DNA of 64,000 nucleotides from Maylandia zebra (taxonomy: Eukaryota > Chordata > Actinopteri > Cichliformes > Cichlidae). This document shows positions 22,261 through 33,118 of the stretch, piece after piece (position 1 is the stretch's first letter; every line of letters begins with the position of its first letter). Under the pieces are notes generated by a model, which did no database searches, was not told the DNA's origin, and saw only the letters and a program-made list of their open reading frames with translations. The stretch is from assembly GCF_041146795.1 (NCBI RefSeq), contig NC_135184.1, positions 4,358,967-4,422,966 of the forward strand, in the 5' to 3' direction. The translations under genes and the position numbers were made by a program.

Positions 22261-23952
22261 CAGGGCTCTAGAGTGCGACCAATTTGGTCGCAAATGCGAC
22301 CAAATTTCTCCATGGTGCGACTAATAAAAAATACTTGGTCGCACCGGTGCAACCAAGTATTTTCTCGGGAAAAAAGTTTCAGCAACCCTGAAAGTCTCCG
22401 TGTGTTCAACAACAGGCACACATTATGCCCATGTCGTGTTCTAAACCAATCAGAGATACTCAGAGGCGGGGACCTCTGTGATTGGCCGCGGTCCAGATAT
22501 TCCTGCAGACCTACTTGTGTTTACGTTTGAAAGTGCGGGCAGATAGAGAAGGGTGAGTAGCCCAGGTCAGAAGTGTATGAAGTTGGTATTGAGAAAATAT
22601 GAAAAGAACAATTGATAACTTTTTCGTTAAGTTAAGGCCTGATCAGTCCAAAATTCTGAGCCAGCGCTCTGACACGGAGCCATCAACCTCTCCGTTTTTG
22701 TCAAACACTGGTCCGGAGACGGCATCAGAAAATGAGCCACATACGATCGACTCCCAGCCGGAGTCCACTGAAAGTAAAAGTCAGAAAATGTATAGATTTC
22801 GAATCGAGTGGCTTGACCACCTTCCCTGGCTAAGATACAGCCAAGCTGACAATATGATGCACTGCATTTATTGTCGCGAGTGTGGAAAGACCATGGCCGG
22901 CAACACAGCATTTGTCACTGGTGCTAATACGTTTCGAATTGAAACGCTGAAAAAGCATACAGCATCGAGAAGACACATTATATGCCGCGATAAATGCTCT
23001 GCCAAAATGTCCCCGCTCCCCACTGCCTTTCAGCGGCAGGCAGGAGTAAACAGGTCATCGGAGGAGGCCGAGATGATCATTAAGTTTAACATCGCCTACA
23101 ATATTGCAAAAGAAGAAGTTCCGTTTACTAAGTTCAAGTCAGAAATAACTCTTCACAGGAAAAATGGCTTGGACATAAACCCCACATACAGCAATGATGT
23201 TGCGTGCGCCCAGTTTATAGGCGTAATCGCTGACACACTGAAAAAAAAGACGTCAGTGGAAATTGCGAACAGTACATACATGGCCTTCCTGATCGATGGA
23301 GACACAGACATCGCCACAAAAGAATGTGTCATTGTGTACGCTCGTATCTTGCAAAAAGGAAGACCAGCGAATATACTGATTGGACACATTGAGGTCCAGC
23401 ATGCCCATGCCCAAGGTAAGCCATGTCATGTCACGTAGCCTATGTATATGATTAATAATATTACGTCGTGTTACTGAATTAACCATATCTAGCATGTTCT
23501 TATCATTGAAAATTAAACATAGCAATAATACATGAATATAGAAACTCAAACTGAAAAAGACTGCATTGTAAACTCTTGATCTGATAAGTAAATGGTATTT
23601 TTTTTTTAATTTGTTTAGGAATTTATGCTGCCTCAAAGAAAGCATTTGCTGCTCTTGGGGACCAGTGCAGTAACTGGTTGGATAAAATCATTGCTATGGG
23701 GGCTGATGGAGCTGCTGTTAATTTGGGCAGCAAAGGGGGTGTCAAGTTAATCATTTTGAAAGGTTGTTAGTTAATCATTTACAAATCAAAAAAAACGTGA
23801 ACATGTAAAACTGCGGTGTTAAGTAATGCAGTTTAAAAATTTGGGTACGCCTAACTTTTGTGCTTGTACGCCTAAATTTTGTGCTGGTGCGCCTAAATTT
23901 TATTTTTAGGCGCACCAGTGCAACCATGGCAAAAAGTTAGTCTAGAGCCCTG
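22261..23952 (+). mobile_element. Truncated hAT-type DNA transposon inside BEL/Pao pol
   Basis: Terminal inverted repeats CAGGGCTCTAGA (22261) and TCTAGAGCCCTG (ending 23952) are perfect over 12 bases. TGGGC flanks both ends (22256-22260 and 23953-23957). Subterminal GTGCGACC/GGTGCGCC motifs cluster at both ends. It carries two exons of a TTF/BED-finger transposase but no catalytic core, so it is non-autonomous. The 5-base duplication is shorter than the usual 8 of hAT. Confidence 0.75.
22599..23770 (+). pseudogene. N-terminal part of a hAT (ZNF862-like) transposase
   Basis: Exon 1 (22599-23415) starts MKRTIDNFF and has a cysteine/histidine TTF-type finger (HCIYCRECGK...LKKHTASRRH). It then enters the DUF4371-like region (TYMAFLIDGDTDIATKECV). 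It ends AAG|GTAAG. Exon 2 (23619-23770) follows a TTTGTTTAG acceptor in the same phase and reads IYAASKKAFAALGDQ and MGADGAAVNLGSKGGV, then stops. The remainder with the catalytic residues is absent. It could supply a DNA-binding fragment if expressed; that is speculation. Confidence 0.6.
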
Positions 23953-25290
23953 TGGGCACATTTAAAACACATAACCCTGCCTCAAATAAATGCAGGAATC
24001 GAACTTCTGATTGGAACAAACATTCCCAAAGCCTTGGAACCTCTGGAAGTGGTGTGTAGTGTTGATGGAGGACCGTATGCCATAAGGACAAGGCTTGGCT
24101 GGACCATCAATGGACCACTTTCAGGAAACTGTGAAGCTACAAGTGATCAGAAGCATCCACAAGTTACAGTCAACAGAATTTCTGTTGTCACGCTGGAGGA
24201 GCTTTGGCAGCAACGGTTCAAGAATGACTTTCCTGAGAGCAAAGTTGATGAGCAGGTTGGATTGTCAAGAGAGGATCAGAGATTTCTGGAAATAGTGACT
24301 AACTCTGCCAAATATGTGGGTGGTCATATCCAGATAGCATTACCTTTTCGGAATGCCAGTATCAGTATGCCAAACAATAAGAAAGTTGTTCAACAACGTC
24401 TGTGCTTTCTAAAAAAGAGATTTGAGAGAGACACAGTGTTTCATACTGAGTACAAAGTCTTCATGAATGAGCTTCTGGCTAAAGGTTATGCTGAAAAGGT
24501 CCCGGAAGAGGAGATCAATCGCAATGATGGCAAGCTGTGGTATATACCACACCATGATGTTTACCATCCGACCAAGAAGAAACTCAGAGTTGTGTTTGAC
24601 TGTGGAATGAGTTATCAGGGAACATCTTTAAACTCCCAACTCTTACAAGGACCTGATCTTACAAGCTCTTTAATAGGAGTGATCACAAGATTCAGGAAGG
24701 AGCCAGTTGTAATTATGGGAGATATTGAATCCATGTTCCATCAAGTCATGATTCCAGCTGAAGATAAAGATCTATTGAGATTTCTCTGGTGGCCTAAAGG
24801 TGATCTGGAACAACCAACATCTGAATACAGGATGAATGTACATCTCTTCGGGGCAACTTCGTCACCAAGTTGTGCCAACTTTGCACTCAGAAAGTGTGCG
24901 GATGACTTTGGACATCTCTACAGTGAGGAAGCTGTGAAGAAGTTGTTGCACTGTTTTTATGTGGACGATTGTCTTGTGTCCATTGAAACTGATGAGGAAG
25001 CAGTGTTAATGTACCACGAGTTGGTTTCTTTGTGTGCCAAAGGAGGATTTCTGCTCAAAAAGTGGATCACCAACAGACAGGGAACAGTTGGACATTTAAC
25101 TTGCCGTCACCCCGATGCCCTTGACTCTGTTCTGAACTGGCCCTGCCCAGCACATCATCACCGCACCACTGCGTACCAAGACACCGAGATGACATGCAAC
25201 ATGTCCCCTGACTCCGAGAGAGGAGGAGAGTCATCATTTATTCTTTCACTCGCCTGCTGGAATCAATTCCTGAAAGTCACAGAGCCATAG
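23953..25290 (+). pseudogene. BEL/Pao reverse transcriptase
   Basis: After the hAT, the pol frame resumes and the main open stretch starts at 24034. It has LGWTINGPL, the RT core (RVVFDCG, GDIESMFHQV, FGATSSPSCANFAL) and the catalytic YVDD (FYVDDCLV, near 24957-24970). The frame breaks in a 175-base insertion at about 25075-25249 and stops at 25290. RT copies element RNA into DNA in the particle. Confidence 0.8.
25075..25249. other. Short insertion of unknown origin in BEL/Pao pol
   Basis: Family-typical pol sequence ends near 25074 (KKWITN) and resumes near 25250 in another frame. The DNA between them (ACAGGGAACAG...TCATTTATTC) is GC-richer and encodes nothing resembling pol. It has no terminal repeats or clear target duplication. 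It could be a filler insertion or a SINE fragment; boundaries are good to about 5 bases. Confidence 0.45.
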
Positions 25291-25292
25291 GA

Positions 25293-27257
25293 ATGAAAGA
25301 GTTGAACATGGAATTGGATTCCTCAATGACCGAGCGAGTTTTGGGCGTGGAATGGTGTATAAAATCAGACTCTTTTAAATTCAAGATTGTGCTCAAGGAC
25401 AGACCGCTCACCAGAAGAGGAATCCTTTCAATTGTCAGTTCTATCTATGATCCTCTTGGAATGCTAAGTCCTGTGGTCTTAACTGCTAAGAAAATCCTAA
25501 GAGATCTATGCCAGGAAGGAATCGGCTGGGACAATAATGTAACCGAGCTGTTTTCCAAAAGATGGTTAACATGGCTCCAGCAGCTCCAGCTATTGAGCAA
25601 GTTTGAAGTGAGTCGTTGTTTGAAACCTGATGGATTTGGAGAAATCACGAGTGCTCAGTTGCACCATTTCTGTGATGCCAGTGAGGATGGGTATGGAACA
25701 GTGACCTATCTGCTGATTGAAAACATCTGTTCAGAACGACACTGTGCGTTTGTTATGGGAAAAGCGCGTGTCGCTCCTCTTAAATCCTTTACCATCCCGA
25801 GAATGGAGCTCATTGCAGCAACCATGGCCAGTCGATTGGATGTACTCTGGAGGAAAGAGCTGCAGATGGAACTTCTGGATTCTGTGTTTTGGACAGACAG
25901 TGCTTCTGTTCTTAAATACATCAGGAGTGAAACTTCAAGATTCAAGGTTTTTGTGGCCAACAGAGTTTCACAAATCTTAAGAGTTTCATCTTCCTCGCAA
26001 TGGAGATATGTGGACACTGCCAGTAATCCAGCAGATATGGCCTCAAGAGGAGTGAAAGTCGATGTTTTTATGAAGAATACAAAGTGGTTGTCTGGGCCTC
26101 AGTATCTTCTACAATCTAGGAGTGAATGGCCTGTCTACCCAGATGACATCAGTCTGCTTGCATCTGATGATCCTGAGGTAAAAACAGTTGCCACAGTGAG
26201 TGTTGAGCAAGCTGGCGAGAATTCTGTTACTCGCTTGTTTAAACATTTTTCCACCTGGACACGTCTTAAGAAGTCAGTGGCATGGCTGTTAAAATTTAAG
26301 GACTTGCTTCTGTCCTTTGCGAAGAAAAGGAGAGAATTGTGTTCAAGCTTACCACAGTCAGAGGTCACCAAAGAGCAACAGAAATCATTTGTGGAAGAAA
26401 AGCTGAGGAACTTCAAGAGGACATCTGTGATTAAGAATCTTACAGTGGAAGATCTGGACAAAGCTGAGGTTGTCATTATCAAGTTCTGTCAGAGGAGGAG
26501 ATTTTCCTTGGAGCTTGTGAGTCTGGAGAAGGGACAACCCATTATAAAATCAAGTCCTCTAAGAAGACTCTGCCCACAGCTGCAAGATGGAATTCTCAGA
26601 GTGGGTGTGAGACTCAGTAGATCATCGATGCCGGTTGAGGTGAAACATCCCATAATACTAGCAAAGGATCAACACATTTCCGAGCTCTTGCTTAGACACA
26701 TACATCAGGAAGTTGGACATGGTGGTCGTAACCACATGCTGTCTAAGCTAAGAGAAAAGTACTGGTTGATTGGAGCTAGTACAGCAATAAGAAAAGTGTT
26801 ATCTAAATGTGTCATCTGTCGACGTCTTAATGCTGCACCAGTGAATCAACAGATGGTGGATTTGCCCAATGAAAGAATCATTCCAGATGAACCTCCATTC
26901 ACGCGGGTGGGAGTGGATTACTTCGGACCCTTCAGTGTAAAAAGTAGGAGGAGCGTGGTGAAGAGATATGGTGTTATATTCACCTGCCTTGCTATCCGTG
27001 CTGTTCACATTGAGGTTGCTCCATCACTGGATACTGACTCTTTCATTAATGCGTTCAGACGTTTCAATGCAAGAAGAGGTCAGGTTCGAGAACTGCGTTC
27101 TGACAACGGAACCAATTTTATAGGCGCTGAACGTGAACTTAGAACTGCCATTGAACATTGGAACCATGTAAAAGTCAATGACGTCTTTCTGCAAAAGGGA
27201 GTTAAATGGACATTTAATCCTCCTGGAGGTTCACATCACGGAGGAACCTGGGAGTGA
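25293..27257 (+). pseudogene. BEL/Pao RNase H and integrase
   Basis: The 654-residue frame begins in the RT-RNase H connection (GILSIVSSIYDPLGMLSPV). RNase H follows (HHFCDASEDGYG, IPRMELIAA, FWTDSASVL), then the integrase HHCC zinc domain (HIHQEVGHGGRNHML...CVICRR), then the catalytic core (GVDYFGPF, LRSDNGTNFIGAERE, with Asp and Asp visible). It ends at TGA 27255-27257, immediately after GGTWE, where the family normally has Arg; CGA to TGA by CpG decay is the likely cause. Confidence 0.8.
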
Positions 27258-27791
27258 CTGATAAGACTGGTTCGCAAAGTACTTAATTCCATAATGAAAG
27301 TACAAAACCTGGATGAAGAAGGTCTTCATACAGTACTTTGTGAGGTTGAAGCCATCATTAACAGCCGCCCAATTACCAAAGCCTCAATGGATCCTAACGA
27401 CCTGGAAGCTTTGACCCCTAATCATCTTCTTCTGTTAAAGACCTCACCGATATTACCACCAGGAGTATTCCATTCCACTGATATGTACACACACAGAAGA
27501 TGGAAACAAGTCCAATACATGTCTGACTTGTTTTGGAAAAGATGGGTGAAGGAATACCTACTACAGGAACGTCAGCGATGGATTGGAGTAAAAAGGAACC
27601 TCATCGTGGGAGATCTGGTTCTCATCATGGACAGTTCGGCACCTCGAAACTCTTGGCCAATGGGACGTGTGATAAAGACTTTTCCTGACCGAAGAGGATT
27701 CGTTCGTCAAGTTCGGATTAAAACTCAGACTAGTTGCCTGGATCGACCTATTACCAAACTGTGTCTACTGCTGGAGGCAGATCACAGTTAA
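27258..27791 (+). pseudogene. BEL/Pao integrase C-terminal / DUF5641-like tail
   Basis: The frame continues past the TGA and is open to 27791. It reads LHTVLCEVEAIINSRPIT, TPNHLLLLK, RWKQVQYMSDLFWKRW, and GDLVLIMD...WPMGRVI, the usual integrase tail of BEL/Pao. Only the single stop separates it from the preceding frame. Confidence 0.75.
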
Positions 27792-28005
27792 AGACTTCTG
27801 GGTCCAATTATCAGACTTTGATTGTATTTGGACATAAAATGTCTCTCATTTTTCTTTAAAGATAGACTTTAAGATTACCTATAGGATTCCTGCGGGTAAT
27901 ATTGAAATACAGTAAATGCTTGACTTTTCTCTGCATGTTTTATGTCTCCTACTTGGTTAATTATGGGTAATTATTAGAAGGGATACTAATAATTAGGGGC
28001 TGGTG
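27792..28005 (+). other. BEL/Pao 3' noncoding region
   Basis: AT-rich DNA between the pol stop and the 3' LTR. GGATACTAATAATTAGGGGCTGGTG just before the LTR may hold a weak polypurine tract (AGGGGCTGG). No coding potential. Confidence 0.5.
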
Positions 28006-28395
28006 TGTAGGAGCCATAATTGAATGTATTGAATTTTGATGATCACTGGGTTTTTATTTGTTTGGTTGTTATGGGAGTCACGTGGGTGCTAGCGGTGACA
28101 TAAATGGGCGTTGTCACTCTGTCATTCACGGGTTTTGATTTTGACAGAGAGGAGGGCTGGGTAGCCGTAGTTTTTGTTGACCGCTGCACTACATGTTTCG
28201 CTTCGTTATATTAGAGCCTGTGATGTTGTAAGAGTTTGAATCAGGAGCCGATGATACTACTCTGTAAACTCTCAAAGCACTTTAATTAAACGAGCAAACA
28301 ATTCCATCTCTCGCATTATTGCGTAACTTTGACAGCGCGTCAGGCAAATAGGCAGGCTCCATCCCCGGCCTGTAGCGACTGTGGAAGTCGCTACA
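28006..28395 (+). repeat. BEL/Pao 3' LTR
   Basis: Starts TGTAGGAGCC and ends CGCTACA, giving the canonical TG...CA. It is followed by ATGTT, the partner of ATATT before the 5' LTR. One base differs from the 5' copy over 388 positions. Confidence 0.85.
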
Positions 28396-29137
28396 ATGTT
28401 CTTTATTTATTTATCTGGTAAAAAGTCTCATTGACTTTAAAATGTCTTTTTCAAAAGAGATCTGGCCAAGACCAGAAGCTCCAGTTTTCTCTGCTTCTGT
28501 TTGCAGCAGAGCAAAAAGGACAGAGAGCAAGGGACGAGAGAAGACACGAGACAAAGACATGAACGGGACCAAATACTAACCAAGACAACCTAAACAACAA
28601 ATACTGAATAAATTCAAGAGCGTAAGCCCTTGAATTCTGATTTAATAAAGTAAATCAGAATACTTTATTAATCCTGAAGGATTAATAAAGTATTCTGATT
28701 CTGATAACTAGGAAACATAAGATACACAGAGAACAGAATAATGATTAAACAAGACTCAAAAAACCAAACACAAAACACTGGGTCAACGACCCAGGTACCC
28801 TAACAGCCGAGGGAAAAGATGACCTCCTATTCACATCAGTATGGTATATTTTACTCCCATATCACTACTCAAAGATCATATTTTATTGTTGTAGGTTGTG
28901 GAGGTGACACACACACAAGCTGTAGTTCAACAATGACTTCATTCCTCTATTGACCTATAAAGAGGTCTTGTTACATAAGATTAAAGCTGGAAACTGACAC
29001 ACATAAGCCCAAACACATTGTGTTATTGTGGACGTTGAAGTCACTGCATGTGTTTTTCATGAAGATTAAACTTTCCTGTGCTGTTGGTTCTTTGTTTAAT
29101 TCTGTTGATTCTTACTTTTTTGTTCCTAAAGTTTAGT
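28396..29137. other. Continuation of inter-cassette DNA, unit 2
   Basis: Continues the sequence interrupted by BEL/Pao and matches 8931-9664 of unit 1, including the palindrome (28656-28697). No gene is seen. Confidence 0.5.
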
Positions 29138-29149
29138 TTAAACTAAACC

Positions 29150-29660
29150 TAGTGTTCACATTTCCCCTGTCTCGTGTAGTCAATTAGGATCAGCTGTGTC
29201 TTTGCCATTCCATGTCTCCCCCTGTGTGTATTTATACTATGTGTCCTCGTGTGCTCCTCGCCGGTTCATCTGTGTTTTTTCCTGCATCATTCTGTGTCGT
29301 CTCCCTGCATCTCCATTTTAGGTTTCAGTTCTGTGTTGTGTTAGTTTTTTCCAGTTTAGGTTTCACCTCCTGCTGGCCTCCTTCGCCCGTTCCTAGATGC
29401 CCCTGGTCTCATATCGCACTGGACTTCATCACTGGTCTCCCACCATCCTCAGGTAACAGTTATTCTGACCATCATCGATCGGTTCTCCAAAGCTGTGCAT
29501 TTCATTGCTCTGCCTAAGCTCCCATCAGCTCTGAACACCAGCCAGATTCTTACACAGCATGTGTTCACGTTCTGGGTTTGGAGAGAGTTTTGCAAGGAAC
29601 TAGGGGCTCAAGTCAGCTTACCATCCGGTTTCCATCTCAAACTAATGGGCAAATGGAACA
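29150..29660 (+). mobile_element. Ty3/gypsy remnant with integrase fragments, unit 2
   Basis: Copy of 10110-10486 that runs on further. After the catalytic-core start it has [19 protein letters not shown] and then, past an internal deletion, VWREFCKELGAQVSLPSGFH, all integrase core. No LTR pair or protease is attached. Confidence 0.6.
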
Positions 29661-29821
29661 GGCAAGCCACCTTGGCTCAGGCGATTAGAGGATCATCAGG
29701 GGGTCCTTTTGTCCCTCTGTGGGGGGATACTCCCACTAGTTTTAAATCTGGGACTCCCCACCATTTGATCTTAGAACTGAAGAAGCTTCTCGGATGAGAG
29801 GTGATGAGAGGTGAAAAGTCT
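29661..29821. repeat. Old fish repeat, left part, split by retrovirus
   Basis: The sequence ending GGATGAGAGGTGAAAAGTCT continues, across the retrovirus, into GTCTTCAAGCAACTTAAACA at 38213 onward. Together they form a diverged dispersed repeat ending near 38335 (ACTGAGAACCTTCACAGACA). The parent element is not identified with certainty. Confidence 0.4.
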
Positions 29822-30453
29822 TGTTGAGACTAGTAGTTAAACATATGCCATTTTATGACCAGTAGTCAATGTAGTAAATTAGCTTAACAGCTGTAGGCCA
29901 TATATTATCCTTTAGTTCTAATGGTGTGCTATGTATGTAGTTTAGTCTCTATTATACTCTTGAATAAAAGAAACATAATCATTTGTAGTTCATTAGACAA
30001 AGTGTGCATTACTCTGTATCCTTGATCAGCTGTGAATGTCTGACACTGTTTTCTTGAGATGTTTTATTGCTGAATCATGTGAAGAAGGCTGTAAGAGGGA
30101 GACTAGGTGTCTGGGCAGAAGAGATAAAACCACATTCCTTACCCCCCTTCCTGCTTCACACAGAAAGACAGGGAGGCAAGGTCAGGAGCCAGGCTCGCTA
30201 AGAATTAGAAAAACATGTGAAGATGCAGCTTTTATGACAAAGAGGGGGGCTGTGACTAGCTATAAAAGTCTGTGAAAGTTGCTACCATTTTGAGACATGC
30301 TGTCGAACCTCTGCAGGCATCTCTCCCGTCCGGACGTTGTAATGCTCTGACTGTTGAATTGTATGGAAATAAATGATTGTTGATTGAGCATTTATACACC
30401 GAGTATTGTCCTTCCTTCAGCCCAAAGATTCAAAGAATTGGGAGATTTCAACA
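29822..30453 (+). repeat. ERV-1 5' LTR
   Basis: The LTR begins TGTTGA and ends TCAACA, a perfect 6-base terminal inverted repeat. A TATA box (TATAAAA) is at 30261-30267 and AATAAA at 30368-30373, giving a plausible U3-R-U5 order. Confidence 0.85.
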
Positions 30454-30456
30454 ACT

Positions 30457-30476
30457 TGGTGCCGTGTGACCCGGAT
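30457..30476 (+). promoter_or_regulatory. ERV-1 primer-binding site
   Basis: TGGTGCCGTG starts three bases after the LTR and matches the complement of the tRNA-His 3' end over 10 bases. The following bases (TGACCCGGAT) match less well, so tRNA-His is the best guess, with tRNA-Phe possible. Confidence 0.5.
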
Positions 30477-32064
30477 CTTTGGTGTGCTGAGGAAGTGGGG
30501 CGAGGCGAACGGAAGACCGGTCTAACAACAAAAAGGTAAGCACAGCCTGTTGTATTATACCAAATGTGCATATTGGGCTTTCCAAATTAATCTGTTCGCT
30601 GAGTCACATGTATTTTCACAGTAAATTTGTCGGTGTCTGGTTTTTGGCGCAAGATACTAACAACATAAGTTGAGGCTGAATTCCAGTGTGTTAAATAAAC
30701 TGCTTCTACCGAGAAACTAATAAGACACTACGTTGAGCTAGTTGCAGTAAACTGCTTCTACCGAGAAACTAATAAGACACTACGTTGAGCTAGTTGCAGC
30801 CACTTTACCTTCCACATTTAATTTTGTCTAATACTGGCTTCTGTAGCAATAATACGTTAGAATTTCTTCTGAAGACGCGGCCATTAGTCCAGTACATTGA
30901 AGTCGAGGTTTGTTTATTTTGTTTATGGTGTCAGTGACGTCCTGGCTTTTGCCGGCTATGAAATAGAAGTTGATTTAAGGAAAAGCAGATGCTGGCTTCA
31001 CGGTGCAGTTGAACGCTGGCAACGCGAGAGCGAAACACGTCCGTAGGTTTGGTTTATGATACGGCCGTGTTCCGGTGGTGCGGCCGTGAAGTGCAGTAGT
31101 GGTTGGTGCTAGTTTTAGTACATTGGATAGAGGTTTGACGGTGGTTTGTGGCGTCAGTCGAGTTTTAAGGGCTGCGGTCATAATACAAAGTAAAATTTTA
31201 AGTACATAGAGCAAAACCTGGTTTATGATGTCAGGTATAACTTCGGGGATGCAAGCATCACTTTTATGATGCGACTTTGCCTCGTTGTGGCGGTCATAAG
31301 CGCAGAGAAAGGGGTATTTTGGTCTATGGTGCAGTGTGCTTTAAGAAGATCTAATAGTTGAGCTCAGAGGTTTCTGTGTAAAATTCCCGCTGAAGAAAAG
31401 TGTTGTGTGTGTGTGTGAAGGCGCGCTCTGAGTGAGAGTGTGTGCGAAGCTGCGAAGCGCGCTCTGGGTGCTGTCTTGTGTGTAAAGCGCGCTCTAGGTG
31501 TTGTTTTGAGTGTGAGTGAGGCGCGCTCTGAGTGTGTTTTTTGTGTGAAGTGTGAAGCGTGAACACAGTGACAGTGACGGTTGATGTGTTTGATTAGGAG
31601 GACATTAGAGCAAAGACACATTTTAGGATCAAAGGTTGATGCCTAGTGTACCTGTGGAAATAATTTTGCCCTAGGAGTGGCGACCCTCCTGTTCGTGGAC
31701 GCGCGGCCAGGACCGGCGGCGTCCGGGTGCCGAGGTGGTGACTTGGGGAGGTGAGGGCCCCCGCATAGCTACGGAATAACACTGGGACCGCAGCGTAATC
31801 GCGGGTTCACATTTATTCCGGACTAGAACAAGACACATTTTGCGAACAAAGGTTGAGTCTAGATTAGTTAAGAAATAAAAAGGTTAAAATTCCTCGTTTC
31901 AGTGGTTAAAATTGTTGTGTGCCTGTCCCCTGACGAGTGTGAAATTAGAATAAAGAGGGAATTTGGAGCCACATAGAGATAGACGGGCATAATTGGGTGT
32001 ATTACTCTGTGGTGTAAACATTTAAAAAGTATTATAAAAAAAAAAAGGAGAGAGAGGGTGAGAA
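30477..32064 (+). other. ERV-1 leader
   Basis: About 1.6 kb without a credible gene. It has an exact 52-base tandem duplication (30696-30747 and 30748-30799) and a GCGCGCTCTGAGTG-type repeated motif at 31418-31530. A splice donor could be AAAAG|GTAAGC at 30534-30535. The leader would hold the packaging signal. Confidence 0.5.
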
Positions 32065-33060
32065 GTGTGTGGTGGTGTGAATATGTCGGGTCTTAAATCT
32101 GACATAGAAAAAGGAGTGATGCAGGGTGAGTGGAAAACTGTTGATGAGCAGGTGAAGGAGTTGTTGCGGGCGCTGAGGGTCATGCGACCTGGCAGCATGG
32201 GTGAGAAAAAATCAAAGGCTGCAGCTGTGGCAGCGAAAGTTAAAAAGTTGTGTGATAAGGAAGGAGTGAGAGGAGAAACAAGAGGTTCGTTGGCAAAATT
32301 GCTTCTGGGAATAGCACAGAAGCTCCAGGAAGAAGAGCAGGAGATTAGTACGCAGTTAGAGGAGGCCTCTTTCTGGAGCAGGCGGAAACTCGGGAAAAAG
32401 TTGCAGGAAATTCAGGAGGAGAAAGCCCGTGTAACGAGGTGGGCTGTGACATGCCAGGGGGTGGAGCACTGGATGAGGGAGAGAAGGGAGGAGCCTGAGA
32501 AGCTGATGCTGCCGGCTTCTCCGGTGAAGTCATCGCTCACTGGTTTTCCCCCTCCCTATCAGGCCCCCGCCCCCCTTTACCCTGTGCTGAGGGTGGAGCA
32601 GGGCTGTCTCTCTGGTGAGAATGGCCAAGTTTTAGAAGTGACAGGAGGTTATGTGGATTGTGATATATCTAAAGAGCCCAAACGACCTACTCCAGCCCCG
32701 AAGAGTGAAAGAATAAAGCAAAGCTCCACTTTTGTTAATGAGGAGGGAGCTTGTGGCGGAGTGCAGTCACCGCCCATGAAACAGTCTCCCCAGCAGGTAG
32801 AGACTGAAGAAGAGCGGGCTGTGCGGCTGCTTGAAACAGCTATAATAACTCTAGAGCAGCGTCATCAAATTTCTGATGATGAGGCAGGTAGTGGAGTAGT
32901 TGTTGCACCACAGGTTGAGAAAGGTGAGGTGTGCGGGCCCGATGGGGACGCATACGAGGGCTGGTTATCCGGCACACTGGATGATAATACGCCAGTAAGT
33001 GTCTGGGAAAAGCAGAAATTAGATGCAGGGCCGGAGCTAGAGGGCCGGGGCCGGAGCTAG
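32065..33060 (+). pseudogene. ERV-1 gag, N-terminal part
   Basis: A 331-residue frame. The N-terminal half is basic and charged with coiled-coil-like stretches, as in a matrix region. Residues 162-165 are PPPY and LYPVL follows about ten residues later: two late-domain-type motifs that recruit NEDD4 ligases and ALIX. The frame ends at 33060 just after a 20-base tandem duplication (33028-33047 repeated from 33048), and the capsid is in a different frame. Whether the true start is MCGG or the internal MSGLKSD (32083) is open. Confidence 0.65.
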
Positions 33061-33118
33061 AGAAAAATCAGGAAGAGGCAGAGTAGTCAAGCCCAAACCT
33101 GCAAACAAACCACACCCC

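Larger units (their letters stand above)
19533..28395 (+). mobile_element. BEL/Pao LTR retrotransposon, unit 2, with nested L2 and hAT
   Basis: Two LTRs flank gag and pol in BEL/Pao order: gag with zinc knuckles, protease, reverse transcriptase, RNase H, integrase and the DUF5641-like tail. The flanks ATATT and ATGTT, with the uninterrupted unit-1 sequence at about 8930, place the insertion after duplication and give a 5-base target site with one mismatch. The coding region is broken by an L2 LINE, two frameshifts, a hAT, a 175-base insertion and one in-frame stop, so the copy is dead although its LTRs differ at only about one site. Confidence 0.85.

Noticed and set aside
22255-22530. Frame starting before the hAT end
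   Set aside because: It merely reads from BEL pol into the transposon end.
31351-31621. Minus-strand His/Ser-rich frames in the ERV-1 leader
   Set aside because: They arise from the GT-rich repeated leader motif and overlap each other.
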